Source: Ferrovaceae bacterium (GTDB taxonomy: Bacteria; Pseudomonadota; Gammaproteobacteria; Burkholderiales; Ferrovaceae). Taken from it: DNA of 32,827 bases. The notes under the pieces were generated by a model. The model was given only the letters and a program-made list of their open reading frames with translations, made no database searches and was not told the DNA's origin. How positions within the stretch are numbered: the first letter of the stretch is position 1; every line of letters begins with the position of its first letter. Below are positions 24,978-31,742 of the stretch, in pieces. The translations under genes were made by a program, and so were the position numbers. Location: assembly GCA_027311025.1 (NCBI GenBank), contig DAICZS010000017.1, positions 243 to 33,069 on the forward strand. Reading direction: 5' to 3'.

Positions 24978-26570
24978 ATGAGAACCACCCGGCCCGTGTG
25001 CCTTGCCGAACGTGGCATGGTTGCCACCGCACATTACCTGGGCACTGCTGCCGCACTGGATGTGCTCAAGGAAGGAGGCACTGCGGTGGATGCGGCGATA
25101 TGCGCTGCAAGTACCCTGGGCGTCGTGCTGCCGCACATGATTGGCATCGGTGGGGATGCTTTCTGGATGATCTACGATGCAAAATCCAAATCACTCTCGG
25201 CGTTGAATGGCAGCGGCCCCTGCGGAAAATCCATTTCCCTGCAGGACTACCGTGGGCAGGACGCTATCCCCAGTCGCGGCCCGCTGTCTGCCATTACGGT
25301 GCCCGGTGCCGTTGACAGTTGGGGCCTGGCGCACCAACGTTTGGGCACCCTGCCGTTGCAGCGGCTTCTGGAGCCCGCCATTCACTACGCACGCCACGGC
25401 GTACCGGTGACTCAGGATGTTGGCCAGTGGATTCAGGACGACTTGAAAACGCTGGCAGAAGATCCGGGCTCGGCGGGCATTTTTCTGAACCAGGGTCGTG
25501 CGTACCGCGCAGGGGAGCGCCTTTGCCAGGAAGCCCTGGCAAAGACTTTGGAAACCATTGCCCAGCAGGGCACGCGCAGCTTTTATACGCAGACTTCACA
25601 GCACATTGCCCGATATTTAAAGGCGCGGGGCGGACTGCTTACGGCAGAAGATTTTGAAGGGTACGGCGCCAAATGGGTTGCTCCCCTCACGTCCACTTAC
25701 CGTGGTTACCAGGTCTGCCAGGTTCCCCCTCCCTCGCAGGGGATTGCCGGACAGCTCATCCTGAATTTTCTGGCAGGGGTGGATATTCCCGCCCTGGGGC
25801 CGCAGTCGCCCCAGTATTACCACGCCATGATTCAGGCCATCAAATGGGCTTTTCAAAAGCGGGACAAGTACCTCACTGATCCCGACTTTCATGACATACC
25901 CATCGCCCGGCTACTGGATCCTGCCCTGGCCCATGCCGAACGCAAGGCGTGGCTTCAGGATAGCCGGCGCAACCACGATAACCGACAGGGTGGCAGTGAC
26001 ACCACCTTTATCAGCATTGCCGATCAGTACGGCAATGCGGTGGGACTGGTACAAAGCCTCTACTTTGATTTTGGCGCCTGCGTCACGGACCCGGAGACTG
26101 GCGTGCTGTTGCAAAACCGCGGGAGCTTTTTTTCCCTCGACCCCACGCATCCCAACGTGTTGCAGGCAGGCAAGCAGTCCGCTTCCACGCTCATGTCAGG
26201 CATGCTGTTCAAGGAAGGCCAGCCCTATCTGGTGTATGGAACCCAGGGGGGCGAAGTTCAGCCCCAGACCCAAACCGCGCTGGCAACACGCATCGTGGAT
26301 TTTGGCATGGATGTGCAATCCGCCATCGAAGCGCCGCGCGTGCTCTATGGGCGCTCCTGGGGCGACACTTCCAACAAGCTGTTGTTGGAGTCCAGCGCTC
26401 CACAGCATGTGTTCGATGCGTTACGCGGGATGGGCCACCCGGTGGAATCAGCCGCTTGGCCTTATCCCCGCATGGGCACCGCGCAAGCCGTTCGGCTGCG
26501 CGGGCCGTGGTCGCCATTTTTTGAAGGGGGGGCCGATCCGCGTGGTGAAGGAATAGCCCTGGGATTTTAA
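24978..26570 (+). CDS. Gamma-glutamyltransferase-like Ntn-hydrolase (YwrD-type, cytoplasmic)
   Basis: A 530-residue GGT-family protein that should self-cleave to give an N-terminal nucleophile. Thr342 in GGSDTTFISIAD is the nucleophile position, and the family segments VDAAICAASTLGVVLPHMIGIGG, TVPGAVDSWG and YGTQGGEVQPQTQ are present. The ATG at 24978 has a GAGGGAG site and yields MRTTRPVCLAERGMVA, with no signal peptide, unlike periplasmic GGTs. The arginine that holds the alpha-carboxylate of the gamma-glutamyl group in classic GGT is not evident; the region reads LNGSGPCGKSISL. The substrate may therefore not be glutathione. It is the first gene of a putative operon with an amidohydrolase and a DUF1097 protein. 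Cephalosporin-acylase-like amide hydrolysis is an alternative. Confidence 0.82.
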   Translation: MRTTRPVCLAERGMVATAHYLGTAAALDVLKEGGTAVDAAICAASTLGVVLPHMIGIGGDAFWMIYDAKSKSLSALNGSGPCGKSISLQDYRGQDAIPSRGPLSAITVPGAVDSWGLAHQRLGTLPLQRLLEPAIHYARHGVPVTQDVGQWIQDDLKTLAEDPGSAGIFLNQGRAYRAGERLCQEALAKTLETIAQQGTRSFYTQTSQHIARYLKARGGLLTAEDFEGYGAKWVAPLTSTYRGYQVCQVPPPSQGIAGQLILNFLAGVDIPALGPQSPQYYHAMIQAIKWAFQKRDKYLTDPDFHDIPIARLLDPALAHAERKAWLQDSRRNHDNRQGGSDTTFISIADQYGNAVGLVQSLYFDFGACVTDPETGVLLQNRGSFFSLDPTHPNVLQAGKQSASTLMSGMLFKEGQPYLVYGTQGGEVQPQTQTALATRIVDFGMDVQSAIEAPRVLYGRSWGDTSNKLLLESSAPQHVFDALRGMGHPVESAAWPYPRMGTAQAVRLRGPWSPFFEGGADPRGEGIALGF

Positions 26571-26584
26571 GAGGAGCGTGAGCG

Positions 26585-27868
26585 ATGGAAATGGATCTTT
26601 TGATTCGCAACGTCCGGGTGTGGGATGAAAAACCCCTACAGGACATCGGTATTCGCGGCGGCCGGATCGTGGCCCTGGAAGAAGGCATCGAGGGCGTGGC
26701 CGCAGAAATCATCGAGGCCGGTGGGCGCGCCGTGATCCCGGGGTTTGTGGAACCCCATTTACATCTCGACAAGGCTTTCCTGCACCGGCGCCTGCCGGCC
26801 CGCCTGGGCACGCTGGAAGAGGCCATTAGGGTCACGGGCATCCTGAAGGCAAAGCAGGAGCGTGCGGATGTGCTGGAACGTTCACGGCGGGTTCTGGATA
26901 TGGCCATCAGCCACGGCACCACGGCCCTGCGCGCCCATCCTGATGTGGACCTGATTCAGGGGTTGATCGGCGTGGAAACCTTGCTGGAATTACGAGAAGA
27001 ATATCTTCCCCTCATCGACATCCAGATCGTGGCCTTTCCGCAGGAGGGCATTCTCAAATCCGCAGGCACTTACGATTTGATGGAAACCGCCATGAACATG
27101 GGGGCAGACGTGGTGGGCGGCTGCCCCTATAACGAGCTTAACTGGGAAGACACGAAGCGTCATATCGACATGGTGTTTGAGATGGCCATGAAACACGATG
27201 CCGACGTGGACATGCACGCTGACTTTTCTGACGATACCAGTGACCAACGTTTCGCCTCGTCGGCATATGTGGCCCAAAAGACCATCGAGACGGGCTACCA
27301 GGGTCGTGTCTCGCTGGGCCATGTCACAAGCCTGGGTTCCCTGGACCCCGAAGCCCTGCAACCCATCATCGAGCAATTGCAGAAGGCGGACATCAGCATT
27401 GTGACCTTGCCTGCCACTGACTTGTACTTGAGTGGGCGCAAGGACCAAAAAAACCAGCGTCGTGGCCTGACGCCGGTTCGGGCGCTGCACGGCGGGGGGG
27501 TCAACGTGGCTTATTCCTCCAATAACATCCGCAACGCCTTCACGCCTTTTGGCAAGGCGGACATGTTGGTCATCGGCAATTTGCTTGCCCATGCCGTGCA
27601 ATTTGGCACGCTGGAGCATCAAGCGGCCATCCTCGACATGGGCACGATCAATGCTGCCCGTGCCATCGGCATCTCAAAGGACTATGGCATAGCGGTGGGC
27701 AAACAGGCCGATATGGTCATCCTGGATACCCAACTGGTGGCTGACGCCCTGCTCGATATCCCCGCACGCTCATGGGTGATCAAGCGCGGCCGCGTTGCTG
27801 CCGTGACGCAACATTCCTGTGAAATTCGTCATGCTGCACCCTGCAATGTTCCACACCATCACCATTAG
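26585..27868 (+). CDS. Amidohydrolase, cytosine-deaminase-like
   Basis: A 427-residue metal-dependent amidohydrolase resembling CodA/AtzC. Metal-site histidines are His58 and His60 (FVEPHLHLDK), His211 (DVDMHADFSDD) and His246 (SLGHVTSL). By eye alignment to E. coli CodA, the catalytic Glu217 position is Phe214 and the metal/catalytic Asp313 position is Asn313 (SSNNIRNAFTPFG). Cytosine deamination is therefore unlikely, and the chemistry may differ. The C-terminus is His-rich (VPHHHH). GAGGAG lies 8 bases before the ATG, and the gene is 14 bp after the GGT-like gene. It probably acts on the same compound or on the product of that enzyme; the substrate is unknown. Confidence 0.8.
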   Translation: MEMDLLIRNVRVWDEKPLQDIGIRGGRIVALEEGIEGVAAEIIEAGGRAVIPGFVEPHLHLDKAFLHRRLPARLGTLEEAIRVTGILKAKQERADVLERSRRVLDMAISHGTTALRAHPDVDLIQGLIGVETLLELREEYLPLIDIQIVAFPQEGILKSAGTYDLMETAMNMGADVVGGCPYNELNWEDTKRHIDMVFEMAMKHDADVDMHADFSDDTSDQRFASSAYVAQKTIETGYQGRVSLGHVTSLGSLDPEALQPIIEQLQKADISIVTLPATDLYLSGRKDQKNQRRGLTPVRALHGGGVNVAYSSNNIRNAFTPFGKADMLVIGNLLAHAVQFGTLEHQAAILDMGTINAARAIGISKDYGIAVGKQADMVILDTQLVADALLDIPARSWVIKRGRVAAVTQHSCEIRHAAPCNVPHHHH

Positions 27869-27879
27869 AGGAGAGCTTC

Positions 27880-28386
27880 ATGAAAAAACCACCCGCTGAA
27901 GTGGTCGCATCCCTGCTTGCCGTTACGACCATCTTCATTTCCATGCCGCCCTGGCATTTGCCCCCTTGGGCCATTTTCATCAGTTGGGCGGGCACCTTCG
28001 CCATGGGCGGGCCCAGCGCACAGAATCTCAAGCGCATCTGGATGGCCATGCCCGTGGGCTCGCTGGCGGCCTTTCTGATCGTGCTGTGCTTTAATCAGGC
28101 CGCGCTTCATTTTTCAGGGGACAGCTTCACGATGGCGCAGGTGGTGATTCTGTTCTGCCTCAACGGCAGCATGATGTTCCTGGCGCGGATCATTCCGGCC
28201 CTGAGCTTCATCCCCGGGATGTTCTTTGGCTTCGCATCCTACTTTGCAACGGTGTTTGGCGGGTTTGGGCCCGTGCCACACGACCCCGTTGCAGCGTTGG
28301 GCGCCGTCATCTTCATGAACGCCCTGGGGCCAGCTTACGCTTGGATGACTGCCCGGTGGTCCGCCCCGCACGGCGACCACCATTAA
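27880..28386 (+). CDS. DUF1097 membrane protein
   Basis: A 168-residue protein with about five hydrophobic segments, starting after an AGGAGAG site. It begins MKKPPAEVVASLLAVTTIFI. The segments WAIFISWAGTFAMGGPS and PALSFIPGMFFGFASYFATV are typical of DUF1097 (YcdZ-like) proteins. It ends in a His-rich tail (HGDHH). Only 11 bp separate it from the amidohydrolase gene. DUF1097 members are often adjacent to transport or catabolic genes, and a role in moving the substrate across the inner membrane is conceivable but unproven. Confidence 0.75.
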   Translation: MKKPPAEVVASLLAVTTIFISMPPWHLPPWAIFISWAGTFAMGGPSAQNLKRIWMAMPVGSLAAFLIVLCFNQAALHFSGDSFTMAQVVILFCLNGSMMFLARIIPALSFIPGMFFGFASYFATVFGGFGPVPHDPVAALGAVIFMNALGPAYAWMTARWSAPHGDHH

Positions 28387-28428
28387 CATCAGCGGTCATC
28401 CTGCACGGTTCCACAGTGCGTCCTCATT

Positions 28429-28464
28429 GGCCCGGAGCGCCTTCCAGCGCCCCGGGCCTTTTTT
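28429..28464 (+). terminator. Rho-independent terminator after the DUF1097 gene
   Basis: GGCCCGGAGCGC (28429-28440) and GCGCCCCGGGCC (28447-28458) pair over 12 positions with one mismatch and a 6-base loop, followed by six T. It lies 43 bp after the stop, ends the GGT-like operon, and isolates the porin gene under its own promoter. Confidence 0.88.
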
Positions 28465-28493
28465 GTGGCATCGATGCTTTGGGCAGGCTGTTA

Positions 28494-28531
28494 TAGGAAA
28501 TTCCTTAGCCCCTAATCAGCCGAATCTGATT
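28494..28531 (+). promoter_or_regulatory. Shared 38-bp box, copy 2 (upstream of the porin gene)
   Basis: It begins with the dyad AGGAA-A-TTCCT and contains a second perfect 6-bp dyad, AATCAG (28514-28519) with CTGATT (28526-28531). It matches 24881-24918 at 28 of 38 positions without gaps. It sits between the terminator of the preceding operon and the porin gene, ending 73 bp before the ATG. A T-rich run follows, suitable for a promoter. It is likely an activator site for the LuxR-type regulator. Confidence 0.65.
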
Positions 28532-28604
28532 CTTTAATAATTTTTTGTTACGCATTCTATCTCCTGCACATGCAGTTCCAATAACCATGTCCAGGAGGCC
28601 ATCC

Positions 28605-29912
28605 ATGTTTGTTTTGAGTCGTACCCATGAACCACTTTGCGGTCTGTTGTCAGGGCTCGCGTCAGCCTTGCTTCTGTGTGCTGTCTCGACCGCCCATGCC
28701 GACGATGGCAGCACATTCAACGATTTGATCACCCAGGGGAAGGTGAGTGGCTACCTGCGCTCGTATGAGTGGTCGAACAATAATTTTTATAACAGCAATA
28801 TCAGCAATAACATCTTCGTGGTGGGCGGCAAACTCAAGGCGGAAACCGGGACTGTCGACGGATTTTCAGCGGGCGCTGCGTTCTACACGTCGCATACGCC
28901 CCAGTCCACTTATAACGACCCCACAAGCTATGACCCGACGCTGGGCACCAACATCGACACCCTGGGTGAGTCTTATCTCAATTATCACAATGAATCGGTC
29001 AATGTGCGCGTTGGTCGTCAGGCCATCGATACGCCATTTGCCAATAGCGCCGATTATCGGATGATCCCCGCCCTGTATCAGGGCGAAACCATGAGCTACA
29101 CCCCTTCACAGGATTTCAGCCTGACCTTCGGGAGAATTTCGCGCTACAAAAGCTGGACGAGCGCCACATTTGATCGAACCAACAATGAAACCGCAGGCCC
29201 ATTTCAAAAGTCTGGACCTGGATTCACGAATTTTGCCGACATGGTGACGGGCGGTTTCTGGTACGCAGGCGTCCACGATGTGCTGGACATGAAGGGCGAG
29301 AAGCTCAACAGCCAGGTGTGGTACTACGACTTCTTTGACATTGCCCATCTGGTGTTTCTGGATGAAAAGCTGACCTTCAACCTGCAGAGCGATTTCAAGC
29401 CATTCGTTGGCTTGCAGTATGCCAACGAACAAAATGAGGGCGCTGCACTGTTTGGCACCATCAACAGCACGCCCTATGGGCTGCAGCTGGGAGCTGATTT
29501 TGGCAAGAACAATCTCACGGCTGCTGCAATTCACATCCCCGCCCATCCTGGCACGTTCAACAACGGCGGGCTGGCCTCACCCTACACCGACGGCTATGGT
29601 TCGGCTTCGTTGTTTACCGGCAACATGTTGTTCCCTACGGAAGGGTTGGGTAGCGGAAATGCCGTTCAACTGTCAGGTAGCCACACGTTCAACGAAGACT
29701 GGTCTTCGTGGGCGTCATACAACCAGTTCAACCAGACTTCATCAGCATTTGCTGCGGCCCAAACCATCAACGAATACGTGGTGAGCGTCAACTACAATGC
29801 GCACGGCTATTTCAAGGGCTGGAAGATCAGCGATATGCTGGGATATGCCACATTGGCAGGAAACAGCAACCATTTCACCCAGAACCGTCTGATGGCTCAG
29901 TATGCGTTTTGA
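28605..29912 (+). CDS. OprD-family outer-membrane porin
   Basis: A 435-residue protein with a cleavable signal peptide: MFVLSRTHEP, then a hydrophobic core, then AVSTAHADD with cleavage after AHA. The mature part is rich in aromatic-ended beta strands, with GKVSGYLRSYEW, NVRVGRQAIDTPF and a C-terminal strand ending LMAQYAF; a terminal Phe is typical of outer-membrane barrels. The GRQ motif and early strand pattern fit the OprD family of substrate-specific channels. The start at 28605 is set by AGGAGG 7 bases upstream and by the signal peptide. The shared upstream box ties its expression to the GGT-like operon, so it probably admits that operon's substrate. Confidence 0.85.
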   Translation: MFVLSRTHEPLCGLLSGLASALLLCAVSTAHADDGSTFNDLITQGKVSGYLRSYEWSNNNFYNSNISNNIFVVGGKLKAETGTVDGFSAGAAFYTSHTPQSTYNDPTSYDPTLGTNIDTLGESYLNYHNESVNVRVGRQAIDTPFANSADYRMIPALYQGETMSYTPSQDFSLTFGRISRYKSWTSATFDRTNNETAGPFQKSGPGFTNFADMVTGGFWYAGVHDVLDMKGEKLNSQVWYYDFFDIAHLVFLDEKLTFNLQSDFKPFVGLQYANEQNEGAALFGTINSTPYGLQLGADFGKNNLTAAAIHIPAHPGTFNNGGLASPYTDGYGSASLFTGNMLFPTEGLGSGNAVQLSGSHTFNEDWSSWASYNQFNQTSSAFAAAQTINEYVVSVNYNAHGYFKGWKISDMLGYATLAGNSNHFTQNRLMAQYAF

Positions 29913-29972
29913 GTGAACAGGGTCGTGGAATATCCTGAAAGAAAAGGGGACGGGTAGAACAGCACACCCACA

Positions 29973-31595
29973 TCAGGAAAAGACCAGGTCGCCGTCACTC
30001 AAACGAAAGGTGCCGCCTTCCTGGTCTTTGTTGGCATGAAAGTGCTTGGTGCCAATGCTGATTTCGACGCCCGCAAAAACGCGTTTTAGCGCAATGACTT
30101 GAGCTCCCTGGGCGAGTTCAATTTCCCGGTTCAATTCGGTTTCTTCTTCCCTGAGGGATTCAATCTCGGCATTGAGTGCATCGCGGGTTGCGATGGCTGT
30201 GGCCACCGTTTGGGGTGGGATGCGGCCGGGATTGCGTTGCGCCAGTTCAAGCAGCTTGATGATGTCTGCAAACTTGTGCACAGCCGCGTTCTGGGTATTG
30301 GTCAGGACCTCGAGGCGCTCGTGCAGCGCTTGTGCTGCCCCGGCCATGACAATGGTGTTGAGGTAGGCAGAAGAACCAATATGGTTGGCCTTGACCAGCA
30401 TTGTGGCGCGCGCGGTGCCGCCGATGATGTCGCCCCTGCGGCTGCCTTTGTCGCCAACGATGATCTGGTGCCCTGCGGTGAGTTGGCTTTGAACGGCAAA
30501 GTCGTTGATGAAAATGCCACTGCCCGCGGTGATGTGGGCGTTTTGCGCAAAGCGGGCGGTGAAGGACCCATTGCAACGAATCTCGGCAAGGAACGCCTTG
30601 TTGCCATGGGCATGCGGGTTGGAATCTCCGATCACCCCGTTCTTGACGACAATGTCGGTCTCCGCTTCCAGGCGCGCGTTTTCGACGGTGCCATCCACAT
30701 GGATCTCGCCACCGGCCTTGATGGACATGCCCGCATGGACGTCACCGGTGACGTGCACGGAACCGATGAATGAAATATTGCCGGTGTGAAGATCCACATC
30801 CTTTACGGTATGGATCGGCAACACGGTAACCCCGTTTTTTACGATGACCGGGCAACCGGATATTTCGGCCACCAGCAAGTTGGGATCGCTTTGGTCCACC
30901 CTCACGCCATCGAGCTTTGCCGAGAACGCGATGGATTTTCCGGGTTTGACCGGAATGGCCTCACCCGTGACCCTTTTTCCCGGCTCTCCGCTGGTGGGCA
31001 AAATGCGCCGCATCAGCCCTTCGTTGGCCTGAACCACAATGATTTCGCCGAGATCACGAAAGTCGGTCAGGCCATCCTCGTCGATGTGGGGCCTTTTCGC
31101 TTTCATGGCGGGGATGAGGCTTTCAAATCGGCCGTCTACGCCCGCCACGGGGGGCTGGCCACTGCTGATGAGCACACCATCGCCGCCTTCCAGGAGCGCC
31201 TTGTCGATGGCTTCAACATCCAGCGGCAGGATGACCCCCATCTTCCGGGTTTCCTGCAGGACGGCATCTGCCTTGACTGGCATGCCGCCCTGCGGCAGCG
31301 TGCAGCTTAAATAAACGCCCATGTGACTGGCATCGATGCGTACGGAAAACTGGCCATCCAGGGCCTCGCCCACCACCAGGTCAAAGGCTTCGCCAGCGTT
31401 GTATTTTGCGGCAGCTGCTTCCAGTGCTGGCTTCTGGATGTGGTAGCCGCCAAATCCTGCAGCCTCGATGGCGAGGGCAAGATCGTCGGGGGAAATGGCT
31501 TCCGTGCCGCCCTCGGGTGTGAATGAAGCCATCACTTTTCGACCTTCCCCATCGAGATGGAAGGACAGATCTTTCAAGTGCGCAATTTCATCCAT
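29973..31595 (-). CDS. FapA-like DUF342 protein
   Basis: A 540-residue cytoplasmic protein with the DUF342/FapA arrangement. There is an alpha/beta N-terminal part (about residues 1-120), then ILPTSGEPGKRVTGEAIPVKPG, which is typical of the family, then a repetitive glycine-rich beta-helix region. The latter reads GNISFIGSVHVTGDVHAGMS through HADIIGGT-like repeats, about residues 260-410. A charged C-terminal coiled coil follows (NAEIESLREEETELNREIEL). Function is not settled for most of the family; members affect motility, chemotaxis and cell-surface regulation in some gammaproteobacteria. It starts 36 bp downstream of tRNA-Val on the same strand, which is unusual. It converges on the porin gene with 60 bp between stops and no terminator was seen there. 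Confidence 0.78.
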   Translation of the reverse strand: MDEIAHLKDLSFHLDGEGRKVMASFTPEGGTEAISPDDLALAIEAAGFGGYHIQKPALEAAAAKYNAGEAFDLVVGEALDGQFSVRIDASHMGVYLSCTLPQGGMPVKADAVLQETRKMGVILPLDVEAIDKALLEGGDGVLISSGQPPVAGVDGRFESLIPAMKAKRPHIDEDGLTDFRDLGEIIVVQANEGLMRRILPTSGEPGKRVTGEAIPVKPGKSIAFSAKLDGVRVDQSDPNLLVAEISGCPVIVKNGVTVLPIHTVKDVDLHTGNISFIGSVHVTGDVHAGMSIKAGGEIHVDGTVENARLEAETDIVVKNGVIGDSNPHAHGNKAFLAEIRCNGSFTARFAQNAHITAGSGIFINDFAVQSQLTAGHQIIVGDKGSRRGDIIGGTARATMLVKANHIGSSAYLNTIVMAGAAQALHERLEVLTNTQNAAVHKFADIIKLLELAQRNPGRIPPQTVATAIATRDALNAEIESLREEETELNREIELAQGAQVIALKRVFAGVEISIGTKHFHANKDQEGGTFRLSDGDLVFS

Positions 31596-31631
31596 CGAGT
31601 ACCCAGGCCGTTAAAAGCGGGTGGAGATGAT

Positions 31632-31706
31632 TGGTGGGCGATACTGGGATCGAACCAGTGACCCCTGCCGTGTGAAGGCAGTGCTCTACCCCTGAGCTAA
31701 CCGCCC
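31632..31706 (-). tRNA. tRNA-Val (anticodon CAC), CCA encoded
   Basis: The 75-base minus-strand sequence begins GGGCGGTTAGCTCAGGGG and folds as a tRNA. The 7-bp acceptor stem is GGGCGGT with ATCGCCC, the anticodon arm CTGCC-TTCACAC-GGCAG has anticodon CAC (codon GUG), and the T loop is GGTTCGATCC. The 3' end is A followed by encoded CCA. It lies between rarA and the FapA-like gene, all on one strand, 37 bp after the rarA stop. Confidence 0.97.
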
Positions 31707-31742
31707 AATGCATCCATAGAAGGACCGGCATTATACCGCAAA

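Noticed and set aside
24017-25027. 336-codon open frame antisense to kinase, regulator and GGT-like genes
   Set aside because: It crosses three conserved genes and the shared regulatory box, and its sequence is low in recognisable structure.
27843-27868. His-rich tail of the amidohydrolase as a cloning tag
   Set aside because: It has only four terminal histidines in natural codons, followed directly by the next gene's ribosome site; another His-rich tail is present in the neighbouring DUF1097 protein.
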